A DNA stretch of 64,000 nt, from contig NZ_AQWS01000016.1 of assembly GCF_000375405.1 (NCBI RefSeq), positions 1-64,000 on the forward strand, written 5' to 3'. Under the pieces are notes generated by a model. That model saw only the letters and a list, made by a program, of their open reading frames with translations. It was not told where the DNA came from and did not search any database. This document shows positions 29,349-39,764 of this stretch, one piece after another. The position numbers and the translations under genes were made by a program. The DNA is from Bacteroides propionicifaciens DSM 19291 = JCM 14649 (GTDB taxonomy: Bacteria > Bacteroidota > Bacteroidia > Bacteroidales > Bacteroidaceae). The first letter of the stretch is position 1. Every line of letters begins with the position of its first letter.

Positions 29349-30725
29349 TCATACATCAAGTAACGCTTTGATTTGCGGTGTTAATAAGTTAATATCACCT
29401 GCACCCAAAGTTAAAATAATATCTGTATCTAGTGTTGATAGCAGTGAAATAATATCTTTCGTACTGCTCATTTCTTTTTTACCTTTAGGTAGAGAGATTT
29501 CTTGGTAAATTAAGTCACTTGTAACTCCTTCAATAGGTTCTTCCCTTGCCGGATAGATGTCTAGCAAGATTACGCAGTCTGCTAGAGCTAAACTCTGTGC
29601 AAAGTCTTGGTAAAAGTCTTTAGTTCTAGAGAAGAGATGAGGTTGAAAAACCACAGTTACTTTTCTTGAAGGGTATAGTTCTTTGACCGAAAGAATGCTT
29701 TGTTTGATTTCTGCAGGATGGTGTGCATAATCGTTAATAAAGACGTGCTTCTGGTTTTTTACCAAGAACTCAAATCGTCTCTCAACTCCTTTAAAAGTAC
29801 CCATGGCTTGTTTTATCTCCTTAGGAGTAGCTCCACATAGATGGGCTACGGCCATTGCAGCAATCCCATTTTCGATGTTGATTGCTACAGGAACACCGAG
29901 CTTAACGTTGGCTATTTCAATTTCTGGCCCAACGAAGTCGAAATATACCTCACCATCTTCAATACGAATGTTCTTAGCGTGATAATCCCCACTATCTCTT
30001 GAATAAGTGAAGCAGGATGTTCCCTTTGGTAGCTCAGGAGTAATCTCAAGCCCTTGACGAATAAGTAGTACTCCATCTGAAGCCGTTAGTGATGTATAAT
30101 CGACAAAGCTTTTTAGGTAGGCTTCTTTAGTTCCATAAATATCTAAGTGGTCGGGTTCAGCCGATGTAATAACTGAAATATACGGATGGAGCTGATGGAA
30201 TGAGCGATCAAACTCGTCGGCTTCAATTACGGTGTATGGGCTGTTCTTGTCTACCAGTAAATTGGTATGGTAATTCTCAGATATTCCGCCCAGAAAAGCA
30301 GTACAGCCCACACTTGATTCATGCAGTAGATGGGCGAGCATCGTTGAAGTGGTGGTTTTACCATGTGTTCCAGCAATACATAAACCTTTGCTTGATCGGG
30401 TGATGAGCCCCAAAACCTGAGCTCTCTTCATGATGGTAAACTCATTTTCTTTAAAAAAAGCAAGCTCCTTGTGTGACTCAGGTATAGCTGGTGTGTAGAT
30501 AACCAATGTATTACCCTTATCTTTAAATACATCAGGTATTAACTTAGGGTTATCTTCGTAGTGGATTTGTGCACCCTCTACGATCAGTTGCTCTGTGAGT
30601 TTACTTGGGGTTTTATCGTATCCACCAACAGGTAGATTCTTCGCCAAAAAGTAGCGTACTAGGGCACTCATTCCAATACCACCTGCACCTACAAAATATA
30701 TAGAGTTGAAATCTTCTATTTTCAT
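29349..30725 (-). CDS. murC: UDP-N-acetylmuramate--L-alanine ligase MurC, 458 aa
   Basis: Adds L-alanine to UDP-MurNAc, the first step of stem-peptide synthesis in the cytosol. The N-terminal Rossmann motif is F-V-G-A-G-G-I-G-M-S, the Mur ligase P-loop G-T-H-G-K-T-T-T is at 119-126, E-A-D-E-F-D-R-S follows near 168 and D-Y-A-H-H-P-A-E lies near 330. The T-H-G form of the P-loop separates MurC from the other ligases of the cluster. Confidence 0.96.
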   Translation of the reverse strand: MKIEDFNSIYFVGAGGIGMSALVRYFLAKNLPVGGYDKTPSKLTEQLIVEGAQIHYEDNPKLIPDVFKDKGNTLVIYTPAIPESHKELAFFKENEFTIMKRAQVLGLITRSSKGLCIAGTHGKTTTSTMLAHLLHESSVGCTAFLGGISENYHTNLLVDKNSPYTVIEADEFDRSFHQLHPYISVITSAEPDHLDIYGTKEAYLKSFVDYTSLTASDGVLLIRQGLEITPELPKGTSCFTYSRDSGDYHAKNIRIEDGEVYFDFVGPEIEIANVKLGVPVAINIENGIAAMAVAHLCGATPKEIKQAMGTFKGVERRFEFLVKNQKHVFINDYAHHPAEIKQSILSVKELYPSRKVTVVFQPHLFSRTKDFYQDFAQSLALADCVILLDIYPAREEPIEGVTSDLIYQEISLPKGKKEMSSTKDIISLLSTLDTDIILTLGAGDINLLTPQIKALLDV

Positions 30726-30738
30726 AAGGGTATTTGAT

Positions 30739-31845
30739 CTATTTTACAAGCTTTAATACTTCAGCTGCGATATTATCTGCCGAGTTCGGTAAAGCCATTC
30801 TTTTTATGTTTTCGCTCAGTCTGTTCAGAAGAGCTTTGTTGTTTATTGTCTCGTTGATTAAAGGATATAATTGATCCTTAAGTTCATTGTCTTTCAGCCA
30901 TAATGCTGCTTGGTTATCGACCAAGGCGAGTGCATTTTTAGTTTGGTGATCTTCAGCTACGTTAGGCGAGGGAATAAGTAATACGGGTTTCCCAAGTAGT
31001 GAAAATTCAGATATAGAACTCGCGCCTGCTCTAGATACGATCAAATCTACTGCCCGATAGGCCATAGACATGTCGGTGATAAAGTCGGTCACGATGATGT
31101 TGTTTAGTTCTTTTCCCTCTAATGCTGTGCGTACCCTATCAATATAGAGTTTGCCTGTTTGCCATATAAATTGAATGGGGCTTTTACCCAGCTCATCAAT
31201 CATCCCTAATAAGGCATTATTGATGGATTGAGCACCTAAGCTTCCTCCAAGAATTAGTACTACAGGTCTCTTTGGGTCAAATTTTAAAGTCTGTTTAGCG
31301 TCTTCTTGACTCATCGTATTAGTCAGTATATCTTGGCGCACAGGATTTCCTGTTAGAACTATCTTATCGGCCTTAAAGAATTGCTCCATTTTAGGATAGG
31401 CGACACATATTTTACTTGCTCCCTTTGCCAGTAGTTTATTGGTAACACCCGCATAAGAGTTTTGCTCCTGAATGAGTGTTGGAATTCCTAGCATCTCAGC
31501 CATTTTTAGTGTTGGACCACTAGCAAAGCCTCCCACACCCACAACTACATCGGGGCTGAACTCCTTAATTGTTTTGCGAGCTTTAAAAAGGCTCTTGATG
31601 AGTAGACTTACAACTGATATGTTTTTCCAAACCTGAGCTCTGTTAAACCCCTTGATAGGTAAACCTACTATCTCATAACCAGCTTGTGGAACGCGTTGCA
31701 TCTCCATGCGGTCTTGAGCTCCAATAAACAAAATCTCGCAAGTAGGTGCAACCTCTCTAAGTGCATTCGCAATTGATATTGCTGGAAATATATGTCCGCC
31801 TGTTCCGCCACCGCTAATGATGACTTTAAGCTTTGTCTCTTTCAT
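30739..31845 (-). CDS. murG: Lipid II synthase MurG, 368 aa
   Basis: Glycosyltransferase that adds GlcNAc to lipid I at the inner face of the membrane. The donor and acceptor domain signature G-G-G-T-G-G-H-I-F-P-A is at 12-22, and S-R-A-G-A-S-S-I-S-E lies near 267. I chose the ATG at 31845, 4 nt after the ftsW stop, because the family starts with K-x-I-I-S-G-G-G. An upstream ATG at 31878 would add 11 residues and overlap ftsW by 29 nt. Confidence 0.95.
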   Translation of the reverse strand: MKETKLKVIISGGGTGGHIFPAISIANALREVAPTCEILFIGAQDRMEMQRVPQAGYEIVGLPIKGFNRAQVWKNISVVSLLIKSLFKARKTIKEFSPDVVVGVGGFASGPTLKMAEMLGIPTLIQEQNSYAGVTNKLLAKGASKICVAYPKMEQFFKADKIVLTGNPVRQDILTNTMSQEDAKQTLKFDPKRPVVLILGGSLGAQSINNALLGMIDELGKSPIQFIWQTGKLYIDRVRTALEGKELNNIIVTDFITDMSMAYRAVDLIVSRAGASSISEFSLLGKPVLLIPSPNVAEDHQTKNALALVDNQAALWLKDNELKDQLYPLINETINNKALLNRLSENIKRMALPNSADNIAAEVLKLVK

Positions 31846-31849
31846 AATC

Positions 31850-33169
31850 TTAAATGTTTTTTTCATCGATAAAGCCACTATCTTCTTTCAGCATCGGAGA
31901 GTTTGGGATTTGCCCAATATCTTCTTGGTTGAGTTCTTCCAATTCATCTTTTGTTGTAGCTTCCTTTATCTTTTGCTCTCGCTCAATTTGTAAATCGGTA
32001 TAGTAGCTCACGCTAAGTACCATGCCCAAAAGCACACAATTTATGACACCACTAGATCCCCCTTTACTAATTAGTGGTAGAGGTTGACCCGTTATGGGGA
32101 GTAAGCCTACAGCAACCATCATATTGATCATAGCCTGTATTACGAGCATGAGCCCTATGCCCAATACGAGAAACATACTAAACCGATCTCTGCATTTCTT
32201 GGCTATTTTCCCTATTCGCATCAGTAGCCATATATATAAGAGTGTGACTCCAATACCACCTATAAGCCCCAACTCTTCAATAATGATAGCATAAATGAAA
32301 TCCGAAAAAGCTTGACTTAAAAAGTCTCTCTGTATAGAGTTTCCCGGACCAACTCCCATGATATTACTTGAGGCTATGGCAATATTTGCATGTCCTCTTT
32401 GTCCATACTCTTCTAAGTATTTTGCCACAGGTAAAGAGTCTTCTGCATCACTGATGTGGTTAGTAATACGATTAACCCAAGTCGTAGCTCGATGGAAAAT
32501 TGTAGGACCTTTTTTTTCACTTTTATCGAAAGTGCTAAATAAGAAGGCAATGCCAACTATTGCTGTTAATATAATTATCCCAGATCCTACTCCTTTAATT
32601 AGCGTTAAAATCTTAACTCGTCCAATAAATAGCATAATAAATATAACTACGAGCAGTAGCGCAGCTGTAGAAAAGTTCTCCAGACCAATAAGGAGTATGA
32701 TAGGAGTGGTTACACCGATAATCCAATAAAAAGCTTTATTATCAGCGTGATCTTCTTTTTGATATATTGAAAGGACATAAGCTATAATGCAAACCAATCC
32801 AAGCTTAGCTACCTCTGAGGGTTGAAATCTTATTCCGAAAAACTCTAACCAACGTGCGGCACCATTTACTCGTTCACCTGAAACGTAACCTTTAGCACTT
32901 GCCCATAGTAGTAAGAGAAATGACACAGGTACAATTAAAAAAGCAAATACCTTGAACCATTGATATCTCACATTCTGGACAAATAGCATGGTAAGCAGTC
33001 CGATAAGTAAGTATTTAGAGTGTTGCATAATAGGAGCCCAATGGTTTCCCGACTTGTATGTAAGTATACTTGCAGCACTGAATACTTCAATAACTGAAAC
33101 AACACAGAGCAAAGCAAAAATCATCCAGATTACTTTGTCTCCCTTAAATATCTTACTTATTAAATCCAT
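31850..33169 (-). CDS. ftsW: Peptidoglycan polymerase FtsW, 439 aa
   Basis: SEDS-family glycosyltransferase that polymerises septal peptidoglycan with its partner transpeptidase. About ten membrane helices are visible. The motif R-W-L-E-F-F-G-I-R-F-Q-P-S-E near 106-119 and the P-L-P-L-I-S-K-G-G-S-S near 358 are SEDS signatures. The family usually has P-F-I-S-Y-G-G, so S-K-G-G is a typical Bacteroidota variant. A hydrophilic, acidic tail of about 50 residues follows the last helix. Confidence 0.95.
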   Translation of the reverse strand: MDLISKIFKGDKVIWMIFALLCVVSVIEVFSAASILTYKSGNHWAPIMQHSKYLLIGLLTMLFVQNVRYQWFKVFAFLIVPVSFLLLLWASAKGYVSGERVNGAARWLEFFGIRFQPSEVAKLGLVCIIAYVLSIYQKEDHADNKAFYWIIGVTTPIILLIGLENFSTAALLLVVIFIMLFIGRVKILTLIKGVGSGIIILTAIVGIAFLFSTFDKSEKKGPTIFHRATTWVNRITNHISDAEDSLPVAKYLEEYGQRGHANIAIASSNIMGVGPGNSIQRDFLSQAFSDFIYAIIIEELGLIGGIGVTLLYIWLLMRIGKIAKKCRDRFSMFLVLGIGLMLVIQAMINMMVAVGLLPITGQPLPLISKGGSSGVINCVLLGMVLSVSYYTDLQIEREQKIKEATTKDELEELNQEDIGQIPNSPMLKEDSGFIDEKNI

Positions 33170-33171
33170 AG

Positions 33172-34497
33172 TTATAGCTTGTTTATGGTCTGTTTGAATA
33201 ACTCACCTCTATTCTCGTAGCTACTAAATAAATCGAACGAAGCACAGCAAGGGCTCAGCAGTACAATAGAGTCTTTAGGAGCCAATGCTTTAGCTGCTTT
33301 GACTGCATCTTCTATGCTACAAGTATCTGAAATAGGAATACCAAAATCTTTAAAATAGGATTGAAGTTTACTGTTGTCAATACCCATGAATACGAGTCCC
33401 ACACATTTATCTTTGACAAGCTGGCTAATTTCGTCGTAGTTATTGCCTTTGTCTTTTCCACCCAAAATCAGGACTGTGGGTTTATGCATAGCTTGGAGTG
33501 CGTAATAGCAAGAATCTACATTAGTAGCTTTGGAGTCGTTTATATAAGTTATCTGGTCTATAGTGGTAACATATTCTAATCGGTGTTCCACGCCCTCAAA
33601 GCTTTCCATCCCTTGCTCTATCTGTTCTACAGTTAGTCCAGATAGCTGTGCTGCCGTAGTGGCTGCCATTGCATTGAGTAGATTATGTGTTCCTAAGAGC
33701 TTTAGATGTTCTCTCTTTACAATAAAACTACCGTTATCTACTTTAATATTTGTTTGGTCGGCTGTAGTGTACGAGGGATATTCAAGGCTGAAAGGGTTAC
33801 ACTGCGCAATAATCTCTCTTTGCTCAACCTGTTTGCTAATGATCGCATCGTCAACCCAATAGATGAAGTGATCTTTTGGTGTTTGGTTTTGTATAATCCG
33901 AAACTTAGCATCAATGTAGTTGCCCATTTTATACTCATATCTATCCAAATGATCTGGTGTAATATTGAGTAAGATAGCAATGTCTGCTTTGAAATCGTAC
34001 ATGTTGTCGAGCTGAAAAGAACTCAACTCTACTATATAATAATCGTGCTCAACTGTGGCAACTTGACGTGCTAAACTAGCTCCAATGTTACCCGCTACTC
34101 CAACGTTCTTACCCGCTTGTTTGAAGATATGGTAGAGTAGGCTCGTTGTTGTTGTCTTACCGTTTGAGCCAGTAATGCAAATCATTTTGGCATCACTAAA
34201 CCTTCCAGCAAATTCTATTTCAGAAATCACAGGAATAGCCTTAGTTATTGAGGCTTCTATGATTGGTGCAGTATCAGGGATTCCAGGACTTTTGATGATA
34301 AGGTCTGCGCTCAGCACTTTATCCCAAGTATGTGATCCCTCTTCCCACTCAACTTGTATCTTGTCGAGTTCAGTTTTAAACTTCTCTTTGATTTGGGCTG
34401 AGTCCGAAACAAAAACGTGATACCCTTTGGTTTTAGCCAGTAGGGCTGCGCCTGTACCGCTTTCTCCAGCGCCTAGTATGACAACTTTCTTATTCAC
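33172..34497 (-). CDS. murD: UDP-MurNAc-L-alanine--D-glutamate ligase MurD, 441 aa
   Basis: Adds D-glutamate in the second step of stem-peptide synthesis. The Rossmann start V-V-I-L-G-A-G-E-S-G is at 5-14 and the P-loop G-S-N-G-K-T-T-T at 110-117. I chose GTG at 34497, 2 nt after the mraY stop, since it begins just before the conserved V-V-I-L-G and gives a normal length. The longer frame from 34557 would add 20 residues that overlap mraY and have no family counterpart. Confidence 0.93.
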   Translation of the reverse strand: MNKKVVILGAGESGTGAALLAKTKGYHVFVSDSAQIKEKFKTELDKIQVEWEEGSHTWDKVLSADLIIKSPGIPDTAPIIEASITKAIPVISEIEFAGRFSDAKMICITGSNGKTTTTSLLYHIFKQAGKNVGVAGNIGASLARQVATVEHDYYIVELSSFQLDNMYDFKADIAILLNITPDHLDRYEYKMGNYIDAKFRIIQNQTPKDHFIYWVDDAIISKQVEQREIIAQCNPFSLEYPSYTTADQTNIKVDNGSFIVKREHLKLLGTHNLLNAMAATTAAQLSGLTVEQIEQGMESFEGVEHRLEYVTTIDQITYINDSKATNVDSCYYALQAMHKPTVLILGGKDKGNNYDEISQLVKDKCVGLVFMGIDNSKLQSYFKDFGIPISDTCSIEDAVKAAKALAPKDSIVLLSPCCASFDLFSSYENRGELFKQTINKL

Positions 34498-34499
34498 TT

Positions 34500-35768
34500 T
34501 TATCTGATTTTTAAGGTGATAATAGTTATGGCAGCCAAGAGAATAGTTATAATCCAAAAACGTATTGTTATTTTGGACTCATGAATTATTTTCTTTGGTT
34601 TGGTGATCAAATATGTACAGTTAGCATCAAGTTGTGCTAGCGTTGTTCTAAAATGATCATGAATGGGTGTACGTTTGAATACGCGTTGTTTTATGCCTTT
34701 TCTTTTTCCTCTTTTATAATATTGCACTTGAAGAATGACCGAAAGTGTTTCCACAAGGAATACACCACAAAGAATAGGTATTAAAAGCTCTTTACGGATC
34801 AAAATGGCAAATACTGCGATTATACCTCCGATGGTTAGACTACCTGTGTCACCCATAAATACTTGAGCAGGGTAGGCGTTGTACCATAAGAAACCTATAA
34901 GAGCTCCAACAAATGCACAAATGAAAATAACTAGCTCCTCACTACCAGGAATAAACATGATATTCAGATATTGAGCTAATTCGGCATGGCTACCTAAATA
35001 GGCAAATATACCCAAGACAACCCCGATTATGGCAGAGTTTCCTGCAGCCATTCCATCCATGCCATCGTTGAGGTTGGCACCGTTAGATACGGCTGCAACA
35101 ACAAATATGGTAACAAAAACAAAGAGTACCCAGCCCGCAGCTTGTTTGTGTTCACCCATAAAGCTCATAATATCAGCATAGTCGAGGTTGTTGTTTTTGA
35201 AAAAAGGAATGGTTGTTTGTGTTGACTTCGTGTTTTTCTTTGCATGGATGACTTCGATCTCTTGTCCTGGGATTTTAACCTCCATGTTTTCTCTGATCAC
35301 AGCATTGGGGCTGAGGTAGAGGCTAAGCCCAACAATTAGGCCAAGACCAACTTGACCGACAATTTTGTATCGGCCTTTCAGTCCATCCTTGTTTTTCTTC
35401 ATTACCTTGATGTAGTCGTCAGCAAAGCCAATAACTCCAAGCCACACAGTGGTGATGAGCATGAGAATCATATAGATATTGGTAAGCTTCCCCAGCAGTA
35501 AACAGGGGATAAGGATTGAGGTGATTATAATAACACCTCCCATGCTAGGAACACCAATCTTATTCACTCCAAAAGGGTCAATACTGGCGTCTCTTTGTGT
35601 TTCTGTGATTTGTTTTGCTTTTAGGCGATCTATAAATTTATCTCCAAATATGGTCGATATCAATAGAGCCAATATAATAGTCAGTATAGCCCTAAATGAA
35701 GTGTAATTAAATAGTCCTGCTCCAGGTATATCGTATTTTTGTAGCCATTCGAATAGGTAATAAAGCAT
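34500..35768 (-). CDS. mraY: Phospho-MurNAc-pentapeptide transferase MraY, 422 aa
   Basis: Integral membrane enzyme that makes lipid I from UDP-MurNAc-pentapeptide and undecaprenyl phosphate. Ten helices are predicted. The catalytic D-D pair is at 117-118 (F-A-D-D-Y), N-L-N-D-G-M-D-G lies in the middle and P-I-H-D-H-F near 370. It is about 60 residues longer than Escherichia coli MraY because of a hydrophilic insert at about 155-205, a known Bacteroidota trait. It overlaps none of its neighbours. Confidence 0.95.
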   Translation of the reverse strand: MLYYLFEWLQKYDIPGAGLFNYTSFRAILTIILALLISTIFGDKFIDRLKAKQITETQRDASIDPFGVNKIGVPSMGGVIIITSILIPCLLLGKLTNIYMILMLITTVWLGVIGFADDYIKVMKKNKDGLKGRYKIVGQVGLGLIVGLSLYLSPNAVIRENMEVKIPGQEIEVIHAKKNTKSTQTTIPFFKNNNLDYADIMSFMGEHKQAAGWVLFVFVTIFVVAAVSNGANLNDGMDGMAAGNSAIIGVVLGIFAYLGSHAELAQYLNIMFIPGSEELVIFICAFVGALIGFLWYNAYPAQVFMGDTGSLTIGGIIAVFAILIRKELLIPILCGVFLVETLSVILQVQYYKRGKRKGIKQRVFKRTPIHDHFRTTLAQLDANCTYLITKPKKIIHESKITIRFWIITILLAAITIITLKIR

Positions 35769-35774
35769 ATCTTT

Positions 35775-37235
35775 TTAGTTGTTTTGTGTTTTGAATATAT
35801 TATAAACTTCTTCACGATCATCGAAGTGGTGTTTGATTCCTTCGATATCCTGATAAGTTTCATGTCCCTTGCCAGCGATGAGTATCACATCTCCTGGCTT
35901 TGCAAGCATACATGCAGTTTTGATGGCATCTCTTCGGCTCTCTATTGCTAGGACTGAGTTTTTTTCGGCATTGGTCAATCCCTCTAGCATATCTGCTATG
36001 ATATCTTGAGGTTTCTCAAATCTAGGATTATCCGAGGTGATAATAACTCTATCGCTGTGTTTAACGGACTCTTGTGCCATTAGTGGGCGTTTGCCTTTGT
36101 CTCGATTTCCACCAGCTCCAACAACAGTTATTACAGCTCCGTCGTTGTTCAAGATATCATGTATGGTAGTCAATACATTGACTAATGCATCGGGGGTGTG
36201 TGCATAATCAACAATAACGGTGTAGCCCGAAGGTGATATGAGTGTTTGGAAACGACCAGTTACGGGTTTTAGGCTACTCATAGCGATTAACACCTCGTCG
36301 GGATCTTGTTTTAGCAATACGGCTGCACCATATACTGCGAGTAGGTTTGAAGCATTAAAGCGGCCAGTAAGCTGCATGATAACCTCTTTGTTGTCGATTT
36401 CCAAATCCATCCCATTGAAATGGAGTTCCAATATCTTAGCTTTAAAATCAGCCATACTTCTTAGGGAGTAGGTATAGGTTTTGGCTTTTGTATTTTGTTG
36501 CATGACAAGTCCGTTCTTGTCGTCGGTATTGACCAAACTAAATGCAGTATTGGGTAGATTATCAAAGAAAGTTTTCTTGGCTTTCAGGTAGTTTGCTACA
36601 GTTTTATGGTAATCAAGGTGGTCACGTGTAAGGTTGGTAAATATGCCTCCTTCAAATGTAAGATTAGCGATTCTCTTTTGGTCTACAGCATGTGAACTTA
36701 CCTCCATGAAAGCATATTCACAGCCCGCATCCACCATCTCAACTAATAATTGGTTGGTTGTGATAATATCGGGTGTGGTGTGGTCGGCAGGAACTTCTGT
36801 AGTGTCTACATAGTTGCATACTGTTGATATCAAGCCAACCTTATAACCTAGTTTTCTAAAGGTCTCGTAAAGGATTGTAGCTACAGTTGTCTTTCCGTTG
36901 GTGCCTGTTATGCCCACTAACTTTAGTTTAGAAGAGGGGCTACTATAAAAATTAGATGCAATCTGGCCAAGTGAGTCTTCTGAGTGTATAACCTGAATAT
37001 AGGTTATCTCGGGTTTTAACTCTGTGGGTAAGGTTTCACAGACTATGGCTGTAGCACCTTTATGTATAGCTTGATCTATGTATTGATGGCCATCTGTTTG
37101 TGTTCCTTTTATAGCAACAAACATACTATTTGTATCGATTTGTCTTGAGTCGATACAGACTTTATCTATATTATTCTCTGTAGAACCTATTAACTGTTTA
37201 GTTACTACATCTGTTAACAATTTTCTTATTTCCAT
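35775..37235 (-). CDS. murE: UDP-MurNAc-tripeptide ligase MurE, 486 aa
   Basis: Adds the third stem residue. The P-loop G-T-N-G-K-T-T is at 111-117. The D-N-P-R motif at 402-405 is the established marker for meso-diaminopimelate rather than lysine, so the wall is predicted to be of the DAP type. The gene follows ftsI by 14 bp. The murF gene is not in this cluster. Confidence 0.96.
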   Translation of the reverse strand: MEIRKLLTDVVTKQLIGSTENNIDKVCIDSRQIDTNSMFVAIKGTQTDGHQYIDQAIHKGATAIVCETLPTELKPEITYIQVIHSEDSLGQIASNFYSSPSSKLKLVGITGTNGKTTVATILYETFRKLGYKVGLISTVCNYVDTTEVPADHTTPDIITTNQLLVEMVDAGCEYAFMEVSSHAVDQKRIANLTFEGGIFTNLTRDHLDYHKTVANYLKAKKTFFDNLPNTAFSLVNTDDKNGLVMQQNTKAKTYTYSLRSMADFKAKILELHFNGMDLEIDNKEVIMQLTGRFNASNLLAVYGAAVLLKQDPDEVLIAMSSLKPVTGRFQTLISPSGYTVIVDYAHTPDALVNVLTTIHDILNNDGAVITVVGAGGNRDKGKRPLMAQESVKHSDRVIITSDNPRFEKPQDIIADMLEGLTNAEKNSVLAIESRRDAIKTACMLAKPGDVILIAGKGHETYQDIEGIKHHFDDREEVYNIFKTQNN

Positions 37236-37249
37236 AACCTGAATTTTAT

Positions 37250-39385
37250 TTATCTCAGTTCTATTGTTATTCTTGCACCCTGTCTTGCTTTTGAACCATT
37301 TGGTATTGATTGGCGGTATACTTTTCCTCTGCCAATAATATTGACATCTAGCCCTACTGATTGCAGGGCAAAGACTGCATCTCTTGCTCCCATGCCATAA
37401 ACCGAGGGCACCAGTTGTGTTGATACCTTTGCATCTACAATTTCAACTTGATTATCTTTAGTATTGAATGAAGCCCAAAGGCCTTCTTCTTCAATGTTTT
37501 TATCGTAATCTATGTCCAGTTCTTTTAGAACTTTAATGCTTTTATTGATGAGGCCTTTTTTGATGTATGGAGCTGTTGGGTTGATTGTATCTTTAGCCGC
37601 TTCAACATGAAAATACTGTTTCAAGTTCATGGCATAAATGTGTTCTGCAATTTGATTGAAAACTATAGCACACTCACGTCCACCACCACCACCGCCTCCT
37701 CGGGCAGATTTGATATTTACCAGTATTGTGTATTCGGGTTGCTCTGCGGGGAAGTATCCACAGAAACTCAGAATATGTTGTTGTCCGCCTCCATAACCAC
37801 TTGTTCCTTGTGATAATTGTGCTGTACCTGTTTTTCCTGCCACTCGAAACTGGTTTGAGGCAGCTCTTTTACCCGTACCTTCAGAAACTACTCTTTCAAG
37901 AATTTCTTGGATGTCTTTTATGGCTTCGCTAGAGGCTATTTTTGGGTTTATAACCTCTACAGGATATTTCTTTATTACAGATCCTTCTCTAGTAGCGGCT
38001 TGAACAAAACGAGGCTTTACCATTTCTCCATTATTAGCAATGGCATTATAAAAAGTGACCATATTGATGGGTGGTAAAAGTGTTTCGTAACCAAAGCTCA
38101 TCCAGGGGATGGTTAGCTTTGAGAAACCAGGGTCTTTTGTGTCTTTGATGATTGGCTTAGCGACTCCTTCAAGTTGGAGGTCTAGGTTCATACCTACAAG
38201 TTTACGTATCCCATCGATAAACTGTTGCTTATTGCCGTAATAGGCTTCTTCGATAGTTACACCCACACCAATGTTCGACGAGTTCATCATGATCTCATCA
38301 ATGTTTTGGTATTTCTTGTCCTCTTTGAATCCTCCGTTTCGCCAGTTGTGATCACGGATAAGACGGCCGTGCATGTTATACGTTCCATCTCCAAGAAATT
38401 GCTTACGATCTCTAGTGATCTTCTGATCGTTTAGAGCTGTTAGTATGGCTGCAGTTTTAAAAGTTGAGCCAGGTTCATATAGATCGATAACGGCATTGTT
38501 TTTCTCTTCACGGTATTGACCATCTGATCCGCGCGACATATTAACAATTGCCTTAATATCACCAGTTTTTACTTCCATGACAATTACTACTCCAAGTGCA
38601 CCGTTGACCTCTTTGAGCATATCAACAATGGCTTTCTCGCTTATATCTTGAATGTCGACATTGAGCGTGGTTAGTATATCGTCCCCATTGACTGGCCTGA
38701 CATCTAAGATTGATAAGTATTTGTTTTGAATTTTTATTCGATGCGCTAAGCCTTCTTTACCGCTAAGAATGTCATCAAAGGATTTTTCTAAACCGTTTTT
38801 AGCCCCTTTACCTTTGTCCAGAAAGAGGCTTCCAATGGTCCTAGATGCCAATGTGCCAAAAGGTTTTTCCCTATGATTTGATTCAGTTGCATGAAGTCCA
38901 CTTTTATTTGGTCCGCTTCTAAATACGGGTAATTGTAATATGTCTTGGTATTGTAAGTAGCTGATTCGATTGGGGTATAATGATGCGTGGGCACTAAGCT
39001 TTTTTGCACGGAGTCCGTTGTTAATTTTGCTCTTAAAATAGGATACACTTTTATCTGGCATTATTTTGTGCAAACCACGTGCGACAGAGTCTATTGAAGT
39101 TTTAAATAGCTCTTTTTTAATTTTATGATTTGATTTATAATCCATATAGATCCGGTACTGAGGTAACGAGCTAGCCAGCAACTTATTGTCGCTGGAAAAT
39201 ATTTTCCCACGGTTGGCAGGTATTGTTACGTTCTCTTTAGTATACATCTTTTTGCCCTCCATCCAGTAGTCTTTTTCTACAAACATGACTAGTGAAGCTT
39301 TTACGATAATGGAGACGCCACAGAGTACTAAAATGATTACAACAAAGAAATATTTATTTAATATGCTACTCTTCTTTATTGACAC
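37250..39385 (-). CDS. ftsI: Septal transpeptidase FtsI/PBP3 with C-terminal PASTA domain, 711 aa
   Basis: Class B penicillin-binding protein that cross-links septal peptidoglycan. One membrane anchor lies at 12-36, a dimerisation (pedestal) domain follows, and the transpeptidase domain has S-T-F-K (Ser307, Lys310), S-S-N (369-371) and K-T-G (518-520). A single PASTA domain occupies about 650-711, which is absent from proteobacterial FtsI and common in Bacteroidota and Gram-positives. A run of six glycines near 585 marks a flexible loop. Confidence 0.94.
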   Translation of the reverse strand: MSIKKSSILNKYFFVVIILVLCGVSIIVKASLVMFVEKDYWMEGKKMYTKENVTIPANRGKIFSSDNKLLASSLPQYRIYMDYKSNHKIKKELFKTSIDSVARGLHKIMPDKSVSYFKSKINNGLRAKKLSAHASLYPNRISYLQYQDILQLPVFRSGPNKSGLHATESNHREKPFGTLASRTIGSLFLDKGKGAKNGLEKSFDDILSGKEGLAHRIKIQNKYLSILDVRPVNGDDILTTLNVDIQDISEKAIVDMLKEVNGALGVVIVMEVKTGDIKAIVNMSRGSDGQYREEKNNAVIDLYEPGSTFKTAAILTALNDQKITRDRKQFLGDGTYNMHGRLIRDHNWRNGGFKEDKKYQNIDEIMMNSSNIGVGVTIEEAYYGNKQQFIDGIRKLVGMNLDLQLEGVAKPIIKDTKDPGFSKLTIPWMSFGYETLLPPINMVTFYNAIANNGEMVKPRFVQAATREGSVIKKYPVEVINPKIASSEAIKDIQEILERVVSEGTGKRAASNQFRVAGKTGTAQLSQGTSGYGGGQQHILSFCGYFPAEQPEYTILVNIKSARGGGGGGGRECAIVFNQIAEHIYAMNLKQYFHVEAAKDTINPTAPYIKKGLINKSIKVLKELDIDYDKNIEEEGLWASFNTKDNQVEIVDAKVSTQLVPSVYGMGARDAVFALQSVGLDVNIIGRGKVYRQSIPNGSKARQGARITIELR

Positions 39386-39396
39386 GGCTATCTAAA

Positions 39397-39759
39397 TTAT
39401 TTAATAATGTATGGTGGATTTGTGGGGATCTCAAGTTCACTCCCTTTTCTAGTTATATGCTCTTCTATTTTTGATTGACGACTTTTGTCCATAAGATCTG
39501 CTGTGCGTGTTAAAGCGCGGTATTTAATGTCTTTAAGGATGATTTCTAGCCTATTTTTCTCAATGAGATCTTGTTGGTACTGATACCTATTGCTCACATA
39601 GACAATAATAAGAATAATACTCAAAAATATAATGGGTATATTCTTCTGTATTGTCTTTTCTAGTAAAATGTCGCCACCAAGAAATTGAGCAAACTTTTTA
39701 GTCTTGCTTATGTTGTTTTTCTTGTCGTCATTGGGAGCGTTTAGGTTAGAGGTTTTCAT
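39397..39759 (-). CDS. ftsL: FtsL-like division protein, 120 aa
   Basis: Small bitopic protein with about 40 cytoplasmic residues, one helix at about 42-60 and a periplasmic coiled coil. This topology and the position between rsmH and ftsI fit FtsL, which forms the FtsQBL complex that licenses septal synthesis. Direct sequence similarity between FtsL proteins of different phyla is weak. The N-terminus is long for the family, as in other Bacteroidota. Confidence 0.82.
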   Translation of the reverse strand: MKTSNLNAPNDDKKNNISKTKKFAQFLGGDILLEKTIQKNIPIIFLSIILIIVYVSNRYQYQQDLIEKNRLEIILKDIKYRALTRTADLMDKSRQSKIEEHITRKGSELEIPTNPPYIIK

Positions 39760-39764
39760 GGCTT